NCBI GenBank assembly: GCA_964467165.1
Contig: CAYXOL010000016.1
Coordinates: 1 to 64,000, forward strand
Reading direction: 5' to 3'
Source: Clostridium_AD sp964467165
Lineage (GTDB): Bacteria; Bacillota; Clostridia; Clostridiales; Clostridiaceae
Length of the DNA: 64,000 nt
Shown here: positions 35,458 through 45,172 of the stretch, in pieces
Numbering within the stretch: position 1 is the stretch's first letter
How the letters are laid out: every line of letters starts with the position of its first letter
Notes under the pieces: generated by a model
Seen by the model: only the letters and a program-made list of their open reading frames with translations
The model's database searches: none
What the model was told of the DNA's origin: nothing
Position numbers and translations under genes: made by a program

Positions 35458-35488
35458 TAAAATACCCAATCTTATATATACGATTGGT
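35458..35488 (-). terminator. Intra-locus terminator after the sugar transferase gene
   Basis: Minus-strand CCAATC/GATTGG stem with a 10-base AT loop, then GGGTATTTTAATG. A 20-base core covering the loop end, right arm and T-run is identical to that of the terminator at 33744-33776. It lies 13 bases past the stop codon at 35502. Confidence 0.6.
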
Positions 35489-35501
35489 TCAATTATCTAA
35501 A

Positions 35502-36149
35502 TTATCTCGCTCCATATCCTGTAATTACTACTGCTACAGTTTTCAAAATTATCCTTATGTCCGTTCTAAAATTTTTCTCTTCAATATATTTCAAATCCCA
35601 ATATAGCTTCTCACTTGGACTTATTTCATACCCTCCGTTAATCTGAGCAAGGCCCGTAAGACCAGGTTTAACGCTCAATCTATTTGTGAATCCTGGAATG
35701 CTTTTTTCAAATTCATAAGTAAATACAGCTCTTTCTGGCCTAGGACCTACTATAGTCATGTCCCCTTTTAAAATATTGTAAAGTTGAGGTAATTCATCAA
35801 TCCTTGTCTTTCTTATAAACTTTCCTATATAAGTTACTCTACCATCGTTTTTGTCTGCCCATCGGGGACCATTTTTTTCAGCATCACAACTCATAGATCT
35901 TATCTTATATATACTGAATAACTTTTCCTCTTTGCCTAATCTTTCTTGTGAATATATAGGATTTCCCTTTGATTCTAAAAGAACAAAAACACAAGTAATA
36001 CCTATTACAGGAATGGCAACTACAGCCGCAATAATGCATAAAATAATATCTGTTAATCTTTTAAAAAATTCGTATATCTGTTTGCTATTCTTAAATCCAC
36101 TAACAATTTCATTTTGTGTGATTATTAAATTTTTTTCTAATTCTTGCAT
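35502..36149 (-). CDS. Undecaprenyl-phosphate sugar-1-phosphate transferase
   Basis: The initiating transferase: it moves a sugar-1-phosphate from a nucleotide sugar onto undecaprenyl phosphate. At 215 aa it is the short form, with one membrane segment (~35-58) and the catalytic domain. Signatures are YKIRSM, KGDMTIVGPRPE and VKPGLTGLAQINGGYE. GGGGG precedes the ATG. Its position next to the BY-kinase and the 4,6-dehydratase suggests an N-acetylated 6-deoxy-aminosugar as the first sugar, but this is inference. Confidence 0.92.
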   Translation of the reverse strand: MQELEKNLIITQNEIVSGFKNSKQIYEFFKRLTDIILCIIAAVVAIPVIGITCVFVLLESKGNPIYSQERLGKEEKLFSIYKIRSMSCDAEKNGPRWADKNDGRVTYIGKFIRKTRIDELPQLYNILKGDMTIVGPRPERAVFTYEFEKSIPGFTNRLSVKPGLTGLAQINGGYEISPSEKLYWDLKYIEEKNFRTDIRIILKTVAVVITGYGAR

Positions 36150-36330
36150 CTACATCCCCCAGCAATATTTTTGTATAAAATCCTTTTCTCTATTTTATTC
36201 CCTACCCATACCATTTATAACTAACTTTCTAGATTACATTTACAAAATATAAAACTTAAGGATACTATACATAATAAAACCTATTTTGTCTTTTAATATA
36301 TAATTTTGCATAGAACAAGAATAACAACAT

Positions 36331-36354
36331 ACCACTTGCCACGTGGACAGCACC
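36331..36354 (-). repeat. Dispersed CCACGTGG palindromic repeat, copy 4
   Basis: ACCACTTGCCACGTGG followed by ACAGCACC, a slightly diverged unit of the family at 3190 and 21150-21215. It lies in the 338-base gap 36150-36487, which otherwise shows only the terminator at 36428-36460. Confidence 0.6.
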
Positions 36355-36427
36355 TTTCACAAATAGCAAAATATATCATACTGTATGTAAAGGGATGAAT
36401 TTATGATACAATTTAATTAGCTATAAA

Positions 36428-36460
36428 AAAAAGTTCAACCTATTTATGGTTGAACTTTTT
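36428..36460 (-). terminator. Terminator of the Wzx-type flippase gene
   Basis: Perfect 13-bp arms AAAAAGTTCAACC (36428-36440) and GGTTGAACTTTTT (36448-36460), 7-base loop, 27 bases beyond the stop codon at 36488. Confidence 0.8.
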
Positions 36461-36487
36461 CTTATTTATAATGTACCGCATTGGCAG

Positions 36488-37900
36488 CTATGAACGTTTA
36501 CTATTTATCCAATCCTTTGCTGCCTTAATTATTTTTATAATACAAACTCTATTTACAAATATAATAATTAACACCACTGCTAAATTCATAAATACATTAT
36601 TAATTGTAATGCTTAACAATGAAAGCACTACCATTAAAATTGTGTTGTACAAGTATATTTTCATATCAAATTTAAACCATAATCTTCGAGATATTAGTGT
36701 TCTCATCCAGAAAAATATTATGTAAGACGCTCCTGTTGCTATAGATGCTCCCACTGCTCCATAAATAGGCACTAGTAAATAATTACCTAGATAGTTGGTT
36801 ACCGCAGCCACCAAGGATATTACTATATTATAATAAGTTTTTCTTGAAAAAGAAATTCCAAGTGTAGTGGTTTCAGATACTGTATACATAATTGGGAAAA
36901 ACAATAAAAAGGGAACACTGTTTGCCGCAGTAATATAGTCTGAAGAAAGTAACCTTATTATTATATCTTTAAACAGTACAATAAAGGAAAAAACCATAAC
37001 CATTACTGCTAAAATAGTTTCACTTACTTGCACATATTTATGGTTTGAGACTTTCTCCTTATGCCACCTTAATGCAGTAGGAACCCAAAATGTACAAAAG
37101 GCTTGCTGTATAATTCCTAGTACCGCCACTATTTTAAATGCCGCTGAATATATTCCAATTTCATTAAATGTAGACCATTGCCTTAGTGCAATCCTATCCA
37201 TAGAACTTAAAAACCAACCAATCAATGTTGCAGGCACTAGTGGTATGCCATATCTAAAAAGTTTTAAAAGCAACTCTTTATCAAACTTAAACTTAAATTT
37301 CCAAATATGTTTCACAAAATAACTTTCTATTATACAAATTAAAACTAAATTTATAAAAGTTGCATTTATGATGCCCTTGAAACTTCTATCCACAAATATT
37401 AAATATGGAATTAGAATTATTAAAGTTAAAAACTTATTTAATATATTGAAAAAAGAATAGGTTTTAGCTTTTTCTTCCATTCTTAGCACCAGCAAATTAA
37501 ATCTGTCTAATATTGCAAAGGGTAATGATAAAGCTAATATAATTACTACATACCGCTCGATGCTGTCAAACATAAGCAATGATACAGGTTTATAAAAAAC
37601 TATATAAATAAAAGCAAGTATAAAGGAGAATATCAATGGAAAAATCAGTGAATTCCAAAATAGATTATTCTTATCTTTATGCTCATTATACTCCCTTACA
37701 AAAGCTTGATCGAGGCCTAGAAAAATAAACATTGAACTTATAGTGTAACCCATAGTATACATAGCCGCTTTTCCAAAATCATCCGGTGAAACAAAATAAG
37801 TTGTAACAGGTACTGTAATAAATGACAAAACAGCCGCAACTATTGGTCCAACCGAAAATCCAAATAAGTTTTTCATAAAGTTTTTTGATTCTTTCTCCAT
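36488..37900 (-). CDS. Wzx-type oligosaccharide flippase
   Basis: A 470-aa MOP-superfamily membrane protein with about 12-14 helices (first segment FGFSVGPIVAAVLSFITVPV). It lacks MurJ-specific sequence and fits the polysaccharide transporter (Wzx) group, which moves undecaprenyl-linked repeat units outward. With the MurJ-type gene at 25974 the locus holds two candidate flippases. It has its own terminator, so the locus is split into at least two transcription units upstream of the sugar transferase. Confidence 0.83.
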   Translation of the reverse strand: MEKESKNFMKNLFGFSVGPIVAAVLSFITVPVTTYFVSPDDFGKAAMYTMGYTISSMFIFLGLDQAFVREYNEHKDKNNLFWNSLIFPLIFSFILAFIYIVFYKPVSLLMFDSIERYVVIILALSLPFAILDRFNLLVLRMEEKAKTYSFFNILNKFLTLIILIPYLIFVDRSFKGIINATFINLVLICIIESYFVKHIWKFKFKFDKELLLKLFRYGIPLVPATLIGWFLSSMDRIALRQWSTFNEIGIYSAAFKIVAVLGIIQQAFCTFWVPTALRWHKEKVSNHKYVQVSETILAVMVMVFSFIVLFKDIIIRLLSSDYITAANSVPFLLFFPIMYTVSETTTLGISFSRKTYYNIVISLVAAVTNYLGNYLLVPIYGAVGASIATGASYIIFFWMRTLISRRLWFKFDMKIYLYNTILMVVLSLLSITINNVFMNLAVVLIIIFVNRVCIIKIIKAAKDWINSKRS

Positions 37901-37988
37901 TTAATCCACTACTTTCTTCTTGATTTTTTCATTCAAATTCACTTTATTATATACTTTTTTCTTACCTTGTGCACTATTTAATTTTACA

Positions 37989-38114
37989 AGTGACAGTCAC
38001 CCACCGTCGCAATTTCGACAGGAATTTCGACAGGTGACTGTCACCTGCCAAAGGAAAAACCACCGAAACATCTTCCGGTGGTTTTTCCTTTGGTAAATTT
38101 CAACAATTGACTGT
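37989..38114. repeat. Cluster of GTGACAGTCACC repeats with tandem AATTTCGACAGG
   Basis: GTGACAGTCACC (near 37990), GGTGACTGTCACC (near 38030) and GACTGTCACC (near 38106) are copies of one palindromic motif; between the first two, AATTTCGACAGG occurs twice in tandem. A related GGTGACAGGCACT is at 11292. These look like small dispersed intergenic repeats. They surround the terminator at 38048-38092. Confidence 0.55.
38048..38092 (-). terminator. Terminator of the nucleotide-sugar dehydrogenase gene
   Basis: CCAAAGGAAAAACCACCG pairs perfectly with its complement ending CCTTTGG around a 9-base loop. The stem contains its own A/T tracts, and no separate T-run follows. Confidence 0.65.
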
Positions 38115-38117
38115 CAC

Positions 38118-39470
38118 CTAAAGTCTCCAGTAAACAAATTTCTCTTTATCAATACTATCTTTACTCACTATTCCCTTAACATCTATAAATACATTTTTAT
38201 CATTCACTTCTTTGTCTGCCGCCACTTCTTGTAATTCTCCATTTACACAATAGAACTTACTAAAATCATTAATTTTCATTTTTCTATACTCACTATGAGA
38301 TACCGCTAATATAACTGCATCCATACTATTTATATCTTGGATGTCTACAAGCTCTATTCCATATTCTTTCATTAACCCATTTTTATCAGCAACTGGATCT
38401 GTAACTACTACTTCTACCTCATACTCTTTTAACTCTTTAATTATATCTACAACTTTAGTATTTCTAGTATCTCCACAATCTTCTTTAAATGTAATTCCAA
38501 GAACCGCTACCTTTGCACCTTTTACTCTTTTATTTGCTCTTATTAAACTCTTAATAGTATTTTCAGCAACGTATTTCGCCATACCATCATTTATTTTTCT
38601 ACCTGCTGCTATAACTTGTGATTCTAGTCCTACTTCTTTTGCTCTGTGTATTAGGTAGTATGGATCTACCCCTATACAATGTCCTCCAACTAAGCCTGGA
38701 TTCATTTTAATAAAGTTCCACTTACTACCAGCTGCATCTATTACAGCCTTAGTATCTATGTTCATTCTATCAAATATCATAGCCAATTCATTTACAAAAG
38801 CTATGTTAACATCTCTTTGACAATTTTCTATAAGTTTTGCTGCCTCTGCAACTTTTATACTTTCTGCTCTATACACCCCAGCTTCTATTACTAGTTCATA
38901 GACTTTTGCTACCGTATCTAAAGTTTCTGCGTCCATTCCCGAAACTATTTTAACTATATTTTCTAACCTATTAACCTTATCCCCTGGATTAATTCTCTCT
39001 GGTGAATAGGCTACTTTGAAATCTATTCCACATTTTAGTCCAGACTCTCTTTCTAATATAGGTACGCATATTTCCTCTGTTACACCTGGATAAACTGTAG
39101 ATTCATATACTACTATAGAACCTTTAGTTAAGTTTCTTCCTATTATCTCACTTGAACCTATAACTGGTCTTAAGTCTGGAGATTTATCATCATTAGTAGG
39201 GGTTGGCACTGCAACTACATGAAATTTACATTCTCTTAATTTGCTTTCATCGCTGGTAAAATGCACTGATGAATTTTTAACGCCTTCATCCCCTATTTCA
39301 TTTGTTGGGTCATTTCCCGCCTTATAGGTTTCTAGCTTTTCCCTGTTTATATCAAACCCTATAACTTGAACTTTTTTATCAAAAGCAATGGCTAAAGGTA
39401 ATCCTACGTAACCAAGCCCCACTAATGATAATTTTGTTTTTTTATCTAATAACTCTTTATATAAATTCAT
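38118..39470 (-). CDS. TviB/WecC-type UDP-N-acetylhexosamine 6-dehydrogenase
   Basis: A 450-aa nucleotide-sugar dehydrogenase that oxidises C6 of a UDP-N-acetylhexosamine to a uronate. Rossmann motif GLGYVGLPLA (18-27), hinge SPERINPGDK (156-165), catalytic Cys265 in GGHCIGVDPYYL. These match the TviB/WbpA/WecC branch rather than Ugd, so the product is probably UDP-GlcNAcA or UDP-ManNAcA; which one cannot be decided here. The gap on its 5' side contains no terminator I trust, so it may be read with the upstream dehydratase gene. Confidence 0.9.
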   Translation of the reverse strand: MNLYKELLDKKTKLSLVGLGYVGLPLAIAFDKKVQVIGFDINREKLETYKAGNDPTNEIGDEGVKNSSVHFTSDESKLRECKFHVVAVPTPTNDDKSPDLRPVIGSSEIIGRNLTKGSIVVYESTVYPGVTEEICVPILERESGLKCGIDFKVAYSPERINPGDKVNRLENIVKIVSGMDAETLDTVAKVYELVIEAGVYRAESIKVAEAAKLIENCQRDVNIAFVNELAMIFDRMNIDTKAVIDAAGSKWNFIKMNPGLVGGHCIGVDPYYLIHRAKEVGLESQVIAAGRKINDGMAKYVAENTIKSLIRANKRVKGAKVAVLGITFKEDCGDTRNTKVVDIIKELKEYEVEVVVTDPVADKNGLMKEYGIELVDIQDINSMDAVILAVSHSEYRKMKINDFSKFYCVNGELQEVAADKEVNDKNVFIDVKGIVSKDSIDKEKFVYWRL

Positions 39471-39794
39471 AATTAATCCTCCTAATATTATATACTTATA
39501 TCAATTATTTTCATGATTTTTGTCTTTACAATGTTTTACAAGTGAATATCATATCTATTATATCAGAAATTATATTTAACTACAATCGAGCTTCTCTGTC
39601 TTTCTTTCTACCCTGGAATTTTGTGACCTATTCCTTGTACAAAGGTGAGTAAACTCTATAAAATATATTATCCACTAAATAATATGGTTAAATCTATTTT
39701 AACCACAAAAGAACCACTAGTTTATATTTAGCAGTTCTCATCGATGGCTACCGCCAAGTTTTTTCATTTCTAGTCTTTTCTATGAATATTTTGT
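39471..39794. other. Gap without a recognised gene
   Basis: About 320 bases, AT-rich. A weak inverted repeat GGTTAAA/TTTAACC lies near 39684-39702. No open frame with a ribosome site and no known RNA motif seen. Confidence 0.4.
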
Positions 39795-41675
39795 TTACTC
39801 CGCCACAGTATGCACTGCGCTTTCTTCCATATATTTAGTATAAGTTGGAACTATCTGCCCTATCTTCACAATCAACTCTTCCACATCATCCCTATCAATA
39901 ATTTTCCTAAGCTCTTCCATTCTCTCACGAAGTTCTACTAAATCACTAAAAGTAGGTCTACCCACAAATATCTTCTCATGTTTAGTATTCTCAAGCCCTT
40001 CTTCACTCATCATCAGTTCTTCATACAACTTTTCCCCCGGGCGTAGCCCTGTGACTTCAATCTTTATGTCTTTCCCTGGCTCAAACCCTGAAAGTCTTAT
40101 TAGATCCCAAGCCAAATCATATATCTTAACTGGTTTTCCCATATCCAAAACGAAGATTTCTCCTCCCTGTGCATAGGCTCCAGACTGCAGTACCAATTGC
40201 GCCGCTTCTGGTATGGTCATAAAAAACCTAGTTATATATTTATTAGTAAGTGTTACTGGCCCACCATGTTCTATTTGTTTCTTAAACAATGGTATAACTG
40301 ACCCATTACTTCCTAGTACATTACCAAATCTCACTGCTACAAAATGTGTTTCACTTATTTTATCCATGGATTGTATAATCATTTCACACATTCTTTTAGT
40401 AGCCCCCATTACGTTAGTTGGGTTTACCGCTTTATCCGTGGATATCATAACAAACTTGTCCACCTTAAACTTATGTGCACATTCTGCCATATTAAAGGTT
40501 CCAAAAACATTGTTTTTTATAGCTTCCATAGGACTCTCTTCCATCAATGGCACATGTTTATGTGCTGCTGCATGGAAAACTATATTAGGTGAATACTTTT
40601 TAAATACTGACTCCAGCCTCTTAACGTCCCTAACAGATCCTATCAATACTTTTAAATCAAGTTTAGGATACTTATATTGAAGCTCTATTTGCAAATCATA
40701 AGCATTGTTTTCATATATATCAAAAATAATTAATTGTTCGGGATGGAATTTTGTAATTTGGCGGCATAGTTCTGATCCAATAGATCCTCCACCCCCAGTT
40801 ACAAGTACGGTTTTACCTCGAATATAGCTTGCAATGCCTTCCATATCTAGCTGAACTGCTTTGCGCCCCAGCAGATCTTCAATATTTACTTTTCTTATTT
40901 GATTTAAGGAAACTTTCCCATTTATTATTTCATACATGCCAGGAATTATTTCTATTTTGCAATTTGTTTTTTTACATATTTCAAGTATTTGTTTTTTATC
41001 TTCGTCCTCTATGGTAGGTATAGCTATAAGTATAGTGTTTATGGCATTTTCACTTGCTATCCTTGGAATATCCCGTCTATTCCCAAGAACTTTTACCCCC
41101 ATAATATTTTTTCCTTTTTTATAAACTTCATCATCAATTACAGCTACAGGCATATAGGTACTTAAGTTACTGCTTTTCATTTCTTTTATAACCATAGCCG
41201 CGGCTGCCCCAGCACCAATTATCAGAACTCTTTTCCGATCACTTTTACCAGTATTGCAACTCACAATACTTTCAAATCTATCGTAGACTCTAAATGACAT
41301 TCTAAGACCCAATATAAAAATAATTGAAAAGGCACAAGCAATTATACTTACTCCATAAGCAAATCCATGTCCAAAAATTCTAACAAAGGCAATGGTTGCA
41401 AGATTTCCCGTAAGACACGCACCAATAGCTAGCATAAATTCATCTATACTTGCATAACTCCAAAGACTTTCATAAAGCTTAAATAGATAAAAACAAGCTA
41501 TATAAATAACTGTTACAATTAACGCTATCTCTATGTAGTTATTTGAAAAAACCCTGAAGTCTCTATAATTATATCTAAAATAGAAGGCTAATATATATGC
41601 TAAGTTTATTAAAACTGCATCACTTAGTATTAATATCGGTTTTTTCCATTTTCCTAGCACTTTCATAATATCCAC
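39795..41675 (-). CDS. PglF/CapD-type membrane nucleotide-sugar 4,6-dehydratase
   Basis: A 626-aa enzyme: four transmembrane helices (~12-125), a CoA-binding-like Rossmann region (~145-270, RVLIIGAGAAAAM), then the extended SDR catalytic domain (~285-560) with TGGGGSIGSELC and STDKAVNPTNVMGATK. The MxxxK in place of YxxxK is typical of PglF/FlaA1-type 4,6-dehydratases, which convert UDP-GlcNAc to the 4-keto-6-deoxy sugar. It supplies a 6-deoxy amino sugar precursor. No aminotransferase partner is adjacent, so the keto sugar may be processed by enzymes encoded elsewhere. Confidence 0.9.
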   Translation of the reverse strand: MDIMKVLGKWKKPILILSDAVLINLAYILAFYFRYNYRDFRVFSNNYIEIALIVTVIYIACFYLFKLYESLWSYASIDEFMLAIGACLTGNLATIAFVRIFGHGFAYGVSIIACAFSIIFILGLRMSFRVYDRFESIVSCNTGKSDRKRVLIIGAGAAAAMVIKEMKSSNLSTYMPVAVIDDEVYKKGKNIMGVKVLGNRRDIPRIASENAINTILIAIPTIEDEDKKQILEICKKTNCKIEIIPGMYEIINGKVSLNQIRKVNIEDLLGRKAVQLDMEGIASYIRGKTVLVTGGGGSIGSELCRQITKFHPEQLIIFDIYENNAYDLQIELQYKYPKLDLKVLIGSVRDVKRLESVFKKYSPNIVFHAAAHKHVPLMEESPMEAIKNNVFGTFNMAECAHKFKVDKFVMISTDKAVNPTNVMGATKRMCEMIIQSMDKISETHFVAVRFGNVLGSNGSVIPLFKKQIEHGGPVTLTNKYITRFFMTIPEAAQLVLQSGAYAQGGEIFVLDMGKPVKIYDLAWDLIRLSGFEPGKDIKIEVTGLRPGEKLYEELMMSEEGLENTKHEKIFVGRPTFSDLVELRERMEELRKIIDRDDVEELIVKIGQIVPTYTKYMEESAVHTVAE

Positions 41676-41838
41676 CCCTTCTCTCGCTTTTTTAATTAAT
41701 TATACCATAATACCTACAATAATATTTAATGAATTTCATTAGTGTTTAATGATGATTTTTTCATAATAAATAATAATTATAATCAACACCTTTATATAAA
41801 TTTCTTTCATCGCAAATACTATTACTCCTCAAAAATAA

Positions 41839-41877
41839 AGCCATAGAATATTAGTCCTAAGAGTAAATTCTATGGCT
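41839..41877 (-). terminator. Terminator of galU
   Basis: AGCCATAGAAT (41839-41849) pairs perfectly with ATTCTATGGCT (41867-41877); an A-rich stretch on the left gives a T-rich tail on the minus strand. Confidence 0.7.
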
Positions 41878-41925
41878 ATATTATCTTTTTATTAATATAC
41901 CTATTGGTTTAGCACCACCAAAGCA

Positions 41926-42843
41926 TTACTCCCCTCTGCTTGCTTCTACACTTTTATATAGCTCACTAAACTTATCATTATCTTTTAAAGTCTGCAGATA
42001 CTCCATAAATGGAACTTTAAGTTCTTCTCTCTTTAATGCAAACTCCACTGTAGCCTCAAGAAACCCTAATTTATCCCCTACATCATATCTTCTTCCTTCA
42101 AATACATAGGCATACATATCCTGCTGCCCTATCAGTGCCTTCAGAGCATCCGTTAGCTGGATCTCTCCACCTTTGCCAGGCTTTGTATTATCTAATATAT
42201 CAAATATCTCCGGAGTTATTATGTACCTGCCAAGTATAGCAACATTTGAAGGAGCTACTTCAACTAATGGTTTTTCCACCAAGTTATTTACCTTGTATAC
42301 TCTATCACTAACTTTAATTCCATCAACTATGCCATATTTATCTACATTTTCAGTTTTCACCTCTTGAACTCCTAAAATAGAAACTTGCTTCTCCTCAAAA
42401 CAATCCATAAGCTGCTTTAAACATGGAACCTCTGCATCTACAATATCATCCCCCAGCATTACTGCAAAAGGTTCATTACCCACAAAAGTTCTAGCGCAAT
42501 TTATAGCATGCCCAAGTCCCTTTGGCTCCTTTTGCCTTATAAAATGAATATTTACCATATTTGAGATATCGCGAACCTGCTCAAGTAGTCCATCCTTATG
42601 TTTACTTTCTAGTTCCAGCTCTAGTTCCACAGATTTATCAAAGTGATCTTCTATAGATTTTTTATTTCTTCCCGTAATAATCAGTATTTCCTCTATTCCC
42701 GAAGCTATAGCCTCCTCTATAATATATTGCATAGTAGGTTTATCAACTATAGGTAACATTTCTTTAGGCAACGCCTTAGTAGCCGGTAAAAACCTAGTTC
42801 CAAGCCCAGCTGCTGGTATAATAGCCTTTCTAACTCTCAACAT
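41926..42843 (-). CDS. galU: UTP-glucose-1-phosphate uridylyltransferase
   Basis: Makes UDP-glucose from UTP and glucose-1-phosphate. The 305-aa protein has the nucleotidyltransferase signature IPAAGLGTRFLPATKALPKE near the N-terminus, GLGHAINCA, MLGDDIVDAE and EKP motifs, and full family length. ATG 42843 follows AAAGGAG; a TTG two codons upstream overlaps this site. It is the first gene of the polysaccharide region and has its own terminator, so it probably also serves general metabolism. The phosphoglucomutase at 58083 would supply glucose-1-phosphate. Confidence 0.95.
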   Translation of the reverse strand: MLRVRKAIIPAAGLGTRFLPATKALPKEMLPIVDKPTMQYIIEEAIASGIEEILIITGRNKKSIEDHFDKSVELELELESKHKDGLLEQVRDISNMVNIHFIRQKEPKGLGHAINCARTFVGNEPFAVMLGDDIVDAEVPCLKQLMDCFEEKQVSILGVQEVKTENVDKYGIVDGIKVSDRVYKVNNLVEKPLVEVAPSNVAILGRYIITPEIFDILDNTKPGKGGEIQLTDALKALIGQQDMYAYVFEGRRYDVGDKLGFLEATVEFALKREELKVPFMEYLQTLKDNDKFSELYKSVEASRGE

Positions 42844-42919
42844 TTCCAACTCCTTTCATTTATCTCTATAAGTAGCTTATCTACATAAATTATCCACAAT
42901 GTTTATGGAACCCTGAAAT

Positions 42920-43912
42920 TTATATACTTATACTATCTATCAGTCTCAGTTCTTCCTGCGTAAAATCCACCTTTTGAATGATTTTTATATTCTCTGATAT
43001 CTGACTGGCTTTCGATGCCCCAATAAGTACACTCGTCACATCCCCATCCTTCAATATCCATGACAGTGCCATCTGAGCAAGAGTCTGTCCTCTCTGCCCT
43101 GCAAGTGTATTCAATTCACGTATCTGCTCCATACGCTGCCTAGTAAGTTGACTAGCATTTAAAAATCGCCCATCAGTTTTCATCCTACTATCCTTTGCAA
43201 TCCCTTTTAGATATCTATCTGTTAACATCCCCTGCGCTAGTGGACTAAAAGCGATAATACCCTTTCCCTCCACAACAGCCGCATCCTTTAAACCATTCAT
43301 TTCAATGGTTCTATCAAAAATTGAATATCGGTTCTGATTAATAACAAAAGGACATTTCAGTTCTTTCAAAATATTTGTAGCCTGTTTCATATATATTCCA
43401 TCGTAATTAGAAATCCCTGCGTACAACGCCTTACCACTCCTTACAGCCTGATCTAATGCCATCATTGTTTCCTCTAAAGGTGTATTGAGATCCATACGAT
43501 GATGATAATAAATATCCACGTAATCAAGTCCCATACGTTGCAAACTCTGATCCAAACTTGCCAGCATATACTTACGACTTCCCCAGTCTCCATAAGGTCC
43601 CTCCCACATAGTGTACCCAGCCTTTGTGCTTATAATTAACTCGTCCCTATAAGCATACATCTCTTCTCTCAAAATTCGCCCCAAACTTACCTCCGCAGAA
43701 CCAGCCTCCGGACCATAATTATTAGCCATATCAAAATGTGTAATACCACTATCAAAAGCAGTAAAACACATATCTTTCATATTATTATAATCCCCATTAG
43801 TCCCAAAATTGTGCCAAAACCCCAAACTAACCATGGGAAGCTTAAGTCCACTCCTACCACAAGAGTTATATTTCATCTCATTATATCTACTGGTCAATGC
43901 TTCATAATTCAT
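42920..43912 (-). CDS. Aldo/keto reductase (YghZ/Gpr group)
   Basis: An NADPH-dependent (beta/alpha)8-barrel reductase of 330 aa. FDMANNYG holds the catalytic Asp and Tyr, STKAGYTMW the Lys, and YYHHRMD the His. The insertion GPEAGSAEVSLGRIL is typical of the YghZ (L-glyceraldehyde 3-phosphate reductase) and Kv-beta-like group, and SVLIGASKASQI near the C-terminus binds the cofactor phosphate. It probably detoxifies aldehydes such as methylglyoxal or reduces glyceraldehyde phosphate. GAGGG before the ATG supports the start. Single gene. Confidence 0.9.
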   Translation of the reverse strand: MNYEALTSRYNEMKYNSCGRSGLKLPMVSLGFWHNFGTNGDYNNMKDMCFTAFDSGITHFDMANNYGPEAGSAEVSLGRILREEMYAYRDELIISTKAGYTMWEGPYGDWGSRKYMLASLDQSLQRMGLDYVDIYYHHRMDLNTPLEETMMALDQAVRSGKALYAGISNYDGIYMKQATNILKELKCPFVINQNRYSIFDRTIEMNGLKDAAVVEGKGIIAFSPLAQGMLTDRYLKGIAKDSRMKTDGRFLNASQLTRQRMEQIRELNTLAGQRGQTLAQMALSWILKDGDVTSVLIGASKASQISENIKIIQKVDFTQEELRLIDSISI

Positions 43913-44030
43913 ACCTATCCCTCTCCTCGCCCTTATTCTATCTAATAATTTAATTGTATCACTGAAAAAAAATCATGCAAGTATCAAAAGAATTAAAGGC
44001 TCAACCTATCAAATAAAAACTAACCCTCAC

Positions 44031-44867
44031 TTAAAACTTTTTACGTTTGGGTTTTTCTTTACCTAATCTTTGGAATGCCAACAACGCATTAAGCTCTCCC
44101 CCTAGCAGTATGATAATAGAAGTAATATAAAGCCACAACATAAGCACTATAACTCCTCCTATCCCGCCATACACACTAGAATAGTTATTGAAGTTATTCA
44201 CATAATACGCAAACCCCAAAGAAGATATCAACCATCCCAAAGTACTAAAAGTAGCCCCAGGCATGACTTCTCTCCAAGTCATTCTTCTACAAGGAGTAAA
44301 ATGATACAAGGCAGCAAATGTAAATACCATCCCAGCTAAAGTTACTACATATCTTATAATATCCCAATTTAACATAAACTTACTAGACAAATCGAATCTC
44401 GTTACAATCATTCCGCCTATCATCTGTCCAAATACCACTAAGGCCACCGCAGCAATAATAACAATAGCGAGTCCCATCATAAATAAAATAGATATAATTA
44501 AAGTTTTCCAGTAAGGCCTTGTTTCTTTCTCATCGTAGGCTTTATTTAGTCCCTTTATTATAGCTCTAAATCCACTAGAACCAGTCCAAATTACACCTAC
44601 TAAACTTAATGAAACTAAATTCCCACTTGTTTTCTCAAAAACATCTATAACCGTAGTATAAATTAAATCAAAAGTACTCTTTGGCATTATTTGGTTTAGG
44701 TACATTAACACATCGGTACTTTTCAAATCACTGTAGCCCACCATGCTAAGTAGCAGCAATAGAAAAGGAAAAAAAGATAACAATAAATAATAAGTAACCT
44801 GAGCCGCAAGCGCTGTAATATCATCATCAATAACTCGTGATACAATATTTTTTACATCCTTAAACAT
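44031..44867 (-). CDS. YihY/BrkB-family membrane protein
   Basis: A 278-aa integral membrane protein with six hydrophobic segments and the family motif ALAAQVTYYLLLSFFPFLL near the N-terminus, GLNKAYDEKETRPYWK in the middle cytoplasmic loop and GGVIVLMLWLYITSIIILLGGELNA near the end (two segments). The family was once called ribonuclease BN in error; its function is unsettled. GGTGGGG precedes the ATG. Monocistronic. Confidence 0.88.
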   Translation of the reverse strand: MFKDVKNIVSRVIDDDITALAAQVTYYLLLSFFPFLLLLLSMVGYSDLKSTDVLMYLNQIMPKSTFDLIYTTVIDVFEKTSGNLVSLSLVGVIWTGSSGFRAIIKGLNKAYDEKETRPYWKTLIISILFMMGLAIVIIAAVALVVFGQMIGGMIVTRFDLSSKFMLNWDIIRYVVTLAGMVFTFAALYHFTPCRRMTWREVMPGATFSTLGWLISSLGFAYYVNNFNNYSSVYGGIGGVIVLMLWLYITSIIILLGGELNALLAFQRLGKEKPKRKKF

Positions 44868-45172
44868 TTAGTCCCCACCTTTCCTAGTCCGCAATCCACA
44901 ATGAAAATTTAAGATTTAATAATAATCTCTATATTCTTAATATTATAACTTATAGCATATTTTTATTCCAATAAGTTTTTCAGCGCGCAGACTGCAATTG
45001 TTTCCCCCACACTCTATATTCTTTACCAGTTTCACAACTTCTATCATTAATGTTTGCTATAATATAAGTATTCAAGACAAAGCAACCAATACCCTTTTCA
45101 CAAATTTTAGCTTGCATATAGCAGAAGAAAACATAATTCGAAATATTAAAAATTTAACAAGGAGCTGATACT
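44868..45172. other. Divergent promoter region
   Basis: About 305 bases between divergent genes. A TATAAT at 45058-45063 could be the -10 box for the amidohydrolase gene, but its -35 region is poor. Nothing else recognised. Confidence 0.35.
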
